Positions 38,259 through 42,139 of a DNA stretch of 42,139 bases are shown here, one piece after another. The stretch is from a virus: positions 1 through 42,139 of IMG/VR virus record IMGVR_UViG_3300048687_000086; one strand, 5' to 3'. A program made the translations under genes and the position numbers. How positions within the stretch are numbered: the first letter of the stretch is position 1; every line of letters begins with the position of its first letter. The notes beneath the pieces are model-generated. The model ran no database searches and was not told where the DNA came from. It saw nothing but the letters and a program-made list of their open reading frames with translations.

Positions 38259-39161
38259 ATGCCCACACCACTGGACCAGCTGCCCGGCGGCACCAACGGC
38301 CTGGCGCTGAAAGTGCGCGCCCTCGAGCGGCAGCTGCGCGAGCACCGTGCAGCGAAGCGACTGGGCGCGTCGGCGTTCGAGGGCGCGCTGCGCGTCGTCG
38401 ACTCCGACGGCAACACCGTTGCCGAGATCGTCTCCGACCTGAATGGTCGGGCCGGTCTCGTCGCGTACGACACCCGGTCCGGGCAGGAGTACTACGCCGC
38501 TCTCACCGCAGGCGACGTACGGATGGGCGTCGTCGGGGAGACCGACCCCGGCGCCGAGGCGGGACTGATCTTCTCCGACCTCGGCACCGGGATCTACGAA
38601 CTCCTGCTGCGCTCGGGCCGGGTGGGCGGCACGTCGGCGGCGGAGGTCGCCGCGTACTCCGAATCCGAAGCCGGCGCCGGAGACTCCCGCCTCGTTCTGA
38701 ACGCTCATCGCATCCAGGTCACCGGCACGCTGCAGGTCGACGGCCAACAGTCAGTGTCCGCCGCCCAGCCCGGCCCCTACACCGTCACGTCCACCACCTA
38801 CACCACGGCGACCACCAGCGGCACGTATGTCGACTGCGGGGTGGTGTGGGTGGCGCCCCCGTCCGGCCGGGTCACGATCACCACGACCGCCCGCATGATC
38901 AACGCCACGGCCGGGTCCGGCACTCTCGTCTCCCCCGAGACCCGCACCGACGGCACCATAGGCGCGGGCACCAGCGTGGAGGGCGCGGCCGACGGCGCCG
39001 GCATCTCCAACTACAGCGACTCGTTCGCCCGGCTCAGCGGCGTACACCACCTCACCGGCCTCACCCCCGGGGCCACCTACAACACCCGCCTCCTGCACCG
39101 CGCGTCGGCGAACACGTCGACGATCGCGCTGCGCGAACTCATCGTGGAGCCTGCCGCATGA
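38259..39161 (+). CDS. Minor tail / receptor-binding protein candidate (300 aa)
   Basis: ATG at 38259, two bases after the previous stop. A short coiled coil (LALKVRALERQLREHRAAKR) is followed by beta-rich domains: EGALRVVDSDGNTVAEIVSD, then TTYTTATTSGTYVDCGVVWV and HRASANTSTIALRELIVEPA. The trimerising helix plus strands suits a fibre or receptor-binding protein. It overlaps the next start (ATGA). Confidence 0.75.
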   Translation: MPTPLDQLPGGTNGLALKVRALERQLREHRAAKRLGASAFEGALRVVDSDGNTVAEIVSDLNGRAGLVAYDTRSGQEYYAALTAGDVRMGVVGETDPGAEAGLIFSDLGTGIYELLLRSGRVGGTSAAEVAAYSESEAGAGDSRLVLNAHRIQVTGTLQVDGQQSVSAAQPGPYTVTSTTYTTATTSGTYVDCGVVWVAPPSGRVTITTTARMINATAGSGTLVSPETRTDGTIGAGTSVEGAADGAGISNYSDSFARLSGVHHLTGLTPGATYNTRLLHRASANTSTIALRELIVEPAA

Positions 39162-39700
39162 CGACCATCAACGCATCCGGTCCGCTGACCCTCATAGGTC
39201 TGCACGCGAACTCGGACGTGGTCCCCCCGAACCTGGTCATCGACCTGCCGACCACAACATGGAGGGTGATCCTTCGCCACGTGGTTCCCGTTGCAGCCGG
39301 TGACGTCCTGGACGTGGACGCCTGGTTCAAGGTCACCAACGACACCGTCGGCCGCTACACCGTCGGCGTCGGCGCGCACCTGTGGGCCTACGACGTCGAC
39401 GACGGGAAGGGCGCGGCCCGCACCGAAGCGGACTGGTGGAAGCTGGACGCCGATCCCGGCGCCGGGTCGCCCGGCATGAACGTCACCCGGGACCTGCACC
39501 ACCTCGTCATGAGTTTCGGTGAGACCTACATCGTCCCCGACACCTGGCCGGAGGGGCACCGCATCGTGATCGCCCTGCGCGCCGACGCACATTCCACCGC
39601 CTGGGACCAGGACGGAAACGGCCGCGCCGACGACAAGCTCACCGTCGACCCGTGCGGGCGGATCCGGGTCCGCCGCTATGCCCCGCCCGTCACCGCCTGA
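39158..39700 (+). CDS. Minor tail protein (180 aa)
   Basis: ATG at 39158 overlaps the previous stop. Mainly beta (VILRHVVPVAAGDVLDVDAW, then GRYTVGVGAHLWAYDVDD) with a Trp-rich centre and a WDQDGNGRADD calcium-loop-like Asp motif. Probably a tail tip or carbohydrate-binding domain. It is the last structural gene before lysis. Confidence 0.7.
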   Translation: MTTINASGPLTLIGLHANSDVVPPNLVIDLPTTTWRVILRHVVPVAAGDVLDVDAWFKVTNDTVGRYTVGVGAHLWAYDVDDGKGAARTEADWWKLDADPGAGSPGMNVTRDLHHLVMSFGETYIVPDTWPEGHRIVIALRADAHSTAWDQDGNGRADDKLTVDPCGRIRVRRYAPPVTA

Positions 39701-39718
39701 CCCCTGTCGACCCATCCC

Positions 39719-39742
39719 GCCCCGGCGCCACCAACCCGGGGC
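39719..39742 (+). terminator. Stem-loop between tail and lysis genes
   Basis: GCCCCGG (39719-39725) pairs with CCGGGGC (39736-39742) around a 10-base loop. No T tract. It may partly terminate tail transcription before the endolysin gene. Confidence 0.4.
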
Positions 39743-39763
39743 ATCGTCATGTCTGGAGACCTG

Positions 39764-40684
39764 ATGGCCACACCTATGACCGCAGCGAGATTCCTGGCCG
39801 TGCTCCAGAGCGCCGGCCTTACCGTCGTGCAGGTGGGCGACTGGCGTACGCACAACCGCAACCACAAGGGCGCCTGGGGGCCGGTGCACGGGGTGATGCT
39901 CCACCACACCGTCACCACTGGTACGGCCCGCACTGTCGACATCTGCCAGCACGGATACAGTGCGCTGCCCGGCCCGCTCTGTCACGGCGTCATCGCGAAG
40001 GACGGCCGGGTCCACCTGGTCGGGTTCGGCCGCGCGAACCATGCGGGCCTGGGCGACGACGATGTCCTCCAGGCCGTGATCGCCGAGAAGACGCTGCCGG
40101 CGGACGACGAGTCGAACACCGATGGCAACCGGCACTTCTACGGGTTCGAGTGCGAGAACCTCGGCGATGGCAAGGACCCGTGGCCCGCGGCCCAGGTCGA
40201 CGCGATGGTCCGCGCCTCGGCCGCGATCTGCGCCGAGCACGGGTGGGGCGCGGAGTCCATCATCGGCCACCTCGAGTGGCAGCCCGGGAAGATCGACCCC
40301 AGGGGCCCCGGGTTCCCGGGCATGCCCGCGATGCGGGCACGGGTCGACGAGCGCCTGGACGACGAGCAGCCGCCGACCAAGCCCACCACCCCGGCCAAGC
40401 CTCCGGCCGCCAAGCCCCAGGCGCCGCCCTTCCCGGGGCGGACGTACTTCACGGTCGGTGCCCGCAACAAGTACGCGCTGCAGCTGCAGGGCTGGCTGCA
40501 CAAGGGCGGCTGGGGACCGGCGTACACCGTCGGCCCGTCGATGCTCATGACGCCCAAGGACCTCGAGAAGGTCCGCGCGCTGCAGCGCCACTACCTGTCC
40601 AAGCTCGGCCCCGCTGACGGCGGGGTCGGGCCGCTCACCTGGCAGTACGCGTTCGAGGTCGCCAACGGCCTCCGGAAGAAGTGA
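39764..40684 (+). CDS. Endolysin: N-acetylmuramoyl-L-alanine amidase with peptidoglycan-binding domain (306 aa)
   Basis: ATG at 39764 is preferred because GGAG precedes it; ATG 39749 is upstream. An Amidase_2/PGRP-type domain (about residues 25-195) has the zinc ligands His47 (VMLHHTV), His169 (GHLEW) and Asp178 (GKIDPRG). A Pro/Lys/Ala linker (200-222) leads to a C-terminal domain (225-306) with YALQLQGWLHKGGWGPAY, resembling a peptidoglycan-binding fold. It cleaves the amide between muramic acid and the stem peptide. No signal peptide is seen, so release needs the holin. Confidence 0.93.
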   Translation: MATPMTAARFLAVLQSAGLTVVQVGDWRTHNRNHKGAWGPVHGVMLHHTVTTGTARTVDICQHGYSALPGPLCHGVIAKDGRVHLVGFGRANHAGLGDDDVLQAVIAEKTLPADDESNTDGNRHFYGFECENLGDGKDPWPAAQVDAMVRASAAICAEHGWGAESIIGHLEWQPGKIDPRGPGFPGMPAMRARVDERLDDEQPPTKPTTPAKPPAAKPQAPPFPGRTYFTVGARNKYALQLQGWLHKGGWGPAYTVGPSMLMTPKDLEKVRALQRHYLSKLGPADGGVGPLTWQYAFEVANGLRKK

Positions 40685-40691
40685 GGACACC

Positions 40692-40934
40692 ATGAGCGAG
40701 CACAACGACGGCCAGGCGCTGCGGCACCCGGCTACGGAGCACCTGCTCCGTTTCTTCGAGCATGACCACCTGCCCGCCCACCTGCAGGCCGTGAGCGCCC
40801 CGTGCGGCGACCTCGCGCAGCAGATGGTGGCCGCGCTCCCGGATGGGCCGGAGCTGTCCGCCGGTCTCCGCCGGCTGCTCGAGGCGAAGGACTGCTTCGT
40901 GCGCGCCGCCCTCGACGCCCACCGCGAGGAGTAG
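40692..40934 (+). CDS. Small helical protein, Acb2/Tad1-like candidate (80 aa)
   Basis: ATG at 40692 with GTGAGGA upstream. The pattern FxxHLPxxLQxVSxP, then LAQQMVAALPDGPELSAGLR and RLLEAKDCFVRAAL matches, in my recollection, the helical hairpin of the Acb2/Tad1 family. Members of that family sequester cyclic nucleotides and block CBASS or Thoeris signalling. Homologues with the same spacing are common near lysis genes in actinophages, often with no assigned role. The evidence is motif resemblance only. Confidence 0.5.
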   Translation: MSEHNDGQALRHPATEHLLRFFEHDHLPAHLQAVSAPCGDLAQQMVAALPDGPELSAGLRRLLEAKDCFVRAALDAHREE

Positions 40935-40936
40935 TC

Positions 40937-41089
40937 GTGTCTGTGGACGCGGTGGTGCCTCCGATCCTCGCGCACCGGCTGTACGAGCCGGTGCCCCAGG
41001 AGGTGGTGCGCCAGTACCTCGAATCCCGTACGGCCGCCCCCAAGCTCCCGGCTACGTTCCGGGGCCCCAACTGGAAGAAGGACGCATGA
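40937..41089 (+). CDS. Small hypothetical protein in the lysis cassette (50 aa)
   Basis: GTG at 40937 with GAGGAG in the end of the previous gene. The product has VPPILAHRLYEPVPQEVVRQ and a basic GPNWKKDA end, with no membrane segment. Its stop overlaps the holin start (ATGA). Function unknown. Confidence 0.6.
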   Translation: MSVDAVVPPILAHRLYEPVPQEVVRQYLESRTAAPKLPATFRGPNWKKDA

Positions 41090-41307
41090 AGATCCCCGCT
41101 ATGGCCAAGAGCCTCGTGTCCGGCGTCGCGGCCGGAGCCACGGCCGCCGTCACCGCAGTACAGGACCAGGTCCTCACCACCGGCGAGACAGTCACGATCG
41201 TGCTCGCCGTCCTCGGCGCGTGGGGAATCACCTACGCCGTACCCAACCGGCCCGCCCAGGACGACGACCTGATGACCACCACGTACCGCGGACCGTCGGG
41301 CACCTGA
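41086..41307 (+). CDS. Holin candidate (73 aa)
   Basis: ATG at 41086 overlaps the previous stop. A basic N-terminus (MKIPAMAKS) is followed by two hydrophobic stretches (LVSGVAAGATAAVTAV, then TVTIVLAVLGAWGITYAV) and a polar tail. Size and two-span shape fit a small class II holin, close to the endolysin gene. Confidence 0.78.
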   Translation: MKIPAMAKSLVSGVAAGATAAVTAVQDQVLTTGETVTIVLAVLGAWGITYAVPNRPAQDDDLMTTTYRGPSGT

Positions 41308-41372
41308 CTCCCGCCGTAGTCCTGGTGAGCTCGGCCGGGGTGTGACCGCCCCATGCACAGGAGGTACAGCAC

Positions 41373-41705
41373 GTGGACGCTGCGACGCTCGGCGCCGTTG
41401 GGGCCATCGTCGTCGGGCTCGCAACGGCCGCAGCCGCTCTGATCGGGCAGCGCACCAGCGCCCGGGCCACGCACCAGGGGGCCGTGATGACCGGCTACGG
41501 CGGCCTCGTCGACAACCTGCAGGAGGAACGCGACGCCCTGCGGACCGAGCGCGATGCGCTGCGGGCGGAGCTCGCCGCGGCATACGCCGAACTGACCGCT
41601 GAGCGCGCGGACAAGGCAGGCCTGCACACGCAGATCGCGCAGCTGCAGGCGGATATCGCCGACCGTGACCGACAGATCGCTGCCCTGGGAGGGCCGACAT
41701 CGTGA
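41373..41705 (+). CDS. Membrane-anchored coiled-coil protein (110 aa)
   Basis: GTG at 41373 with CAGGAGG upstream. An N-terminal membrane segment (ATLGAVGAIVVGLATAAAAL) leads to a long coiled coil (NLQEERDALRTERDALRAEL, then LHTQIAQLQADIADRDRQIA). It may act as a second holin, antiholin or envelope-spanning lysis factor. It overlaps the next GTG. Confidence 0.75.
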   Translation: MDAATLGAVGAIVVGLATAAAALIGQRTSARATHQGAVMTGYGGLVDNLQEERDALRTERDALRAELAAAYAELTAERADKAGLHTQIAQLQADIADRDRQIAALGGPTS

Positions 41706-42139
41706 CGACCCACACCGAGCCGAGGCACCGTGCTACGGGGATCCTGGCCAGGCGTTGGCGGTCGCTGGCCGTGACAGCTGTGCTGGCCATCTTGGCGGGG
41801 GCGATCGTCCTGGTGTGGCTGCGGATCGAGGCCGAGGCGGACCGCACTCTGCAGGTGGCGGCCGAGGCCGACCGGCGTGGGGCCGCGGTGTCCACGCTGG
41901 CCGGTGACGTACGGGTCCTGCGCGCTCAAATCCAGGCGAAGGGTGGGACGCCAGCGGCCCCGGACCCGGCGGCTGCGGTCGAGGACCTCCCGGACAGGGT
42001 CGAGGTGCCCGTGCCCATACCCGGCCCGGCAGGTCCTCGAGGACCGGCCGGGCAGGACGGGGAGACTGGCCCGCCCGGTCCCGCGGTGACCGGGCCACCC
42101 GGTGCTACCGGCGCGCCCGGGCCAGCCGTGACCGGTCCG
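41702..42139 (+). CDS. Membrane-anchored collagen-like protein, N-terminal part (continues at 1-368)
   Basis: GTG at 41702 overlaps the previous stop (GTGA). Basic residues precede one membrane helix (LAVTAVLAILAGAIVLVWL, about 22-40). A helical region (DRTLQVAAEADRRGAAVSTL) and then the Gly-X-Y collagen-like stretch begin before the circle junction. Joined across it the protein has 226 residues. The envelope-anchored, extended rod suggests it reaches through the cell wall during lysis or alters the surface. A tail fibre is less likely because of the membrane anchor. Confidence 0.85.
   Translation, partial: MTTHTEPRHRATGILARRWRSLAVTAVLAILAGAIVLVWLRIEAEADRTLQVAAEADRRGAAVSTLAGDVRVLRAQIQAKGGTPAAPDPAAAVEDLPDRVEVPVPIPGPAGPRGPAGQDGETGPPGPAVTGPPGATGAPGPAVTGP
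42015..42139. repeat. Terminal direct repeat (circle-closing overlap), right copy
   Basis: Right-hand copy of the 125-base overlap. It lies in the collagen-like Gly-X-Y coding region of the gene that starts at 41702. Confidence 0.95.

Noticed and set aside
39077-40975. Leftward open frame of 632 codons opposite the endolysin
   Set aside because: The rightward endolysin has intact zinc ligands and domain order. The leftward one is antisense composition.

Overview
The window is a complete temperate tailed phage (siphovirus) of a high-GC actinomycete, almost certainly Streptomyces or a close relative. The basis is the uniformly high G+C with G/C at third codon positions, frequent GTG starts with GTGA/ATGA stop-start overlaps, protein families typical of Streptomyces phages, plasmids and integrated elements, and a copy of what I read as the 3' end of a Streptomyces-type ino1 gene at the attachment site. 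The last 125 bases (42015-42139) repeat the first 125, and a single reading frame (41702 through the end into 1-368) runs across the junction. The sequence is therefore a closed circle of 42,014 bp.

Layout, opening the circle at attP (about 3592-3683). The leftward block 3694-6124 holds a tyrosine integrase, a small unknown protein and the probable immunity repressor. Facing it, past three inverted-repeat operator candidates (6235-6367), the rightward early region begins at 6382 with a Cro/XRE-like regulator and two small excisionase-type helix-turn-helix proteins. Early genes to about 14.1 kb are many small, tightly overlapped, often Cys-rich proteins. They surround a plasmid-type replication initiator (9652-11244) that carries a DnaA box inside its own gene, and an Lsr2-like DNA-binding protein. 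No polymerase, helicase or primase was recognised, so host replication enzymes must be used. A two-gene leftward island flanked by stem-loops sits at 14.1-14.8 kb. At 15.5-18.8 kb is a set of membrane proteins resembling those of Streptomyces plasmids and integrative elements, one carrying a 13-bp DNA repeat array.

The late region runs rightward: a MerR-like regulator, a lipoprotein, HNH endonuclease, TerS and TerL (20.7-22.9 kb), portal, MuF-like protein, scaffold, major capsid, head-tail connectors, major tail protein, two tail chaperones joined by a probable -1 frameshift, a 1321-residue tape measure, and baseplate/fibre proteins (35.2-39.7 kb). Lysis follows: amidase endolysin, holin, and two membrane-anchored proteins, one coiled coil and one collagen-like. 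A candidate cyclic-nucleotide sponge (Acb2/Tad1-like) lies inside the lysis cassette. The segment 532-3448 comes after the late terminator and before attP. In the prophage it would lie at the end opposite int, the usual site for lysogenic-conversion cargo; it carries two HTH regulators, a Streptomyces-family 54/223-residue gene pair and a zinc-ribbon protein.

Most notable observations: attP in the 3' end of inositol-3-phosphate synthase with a 23-bp-stem terminator beside it; a LacI-like HTH inserted in the integrase catalytic domain; the DNA repeat array conserved across two reading frames; a canonical C CCT TTC slippery site; an initiator with an embedded DnaA box; an Lsr2-like protein; a possible anti-CBASS sponge; and the prophage-end cargo.
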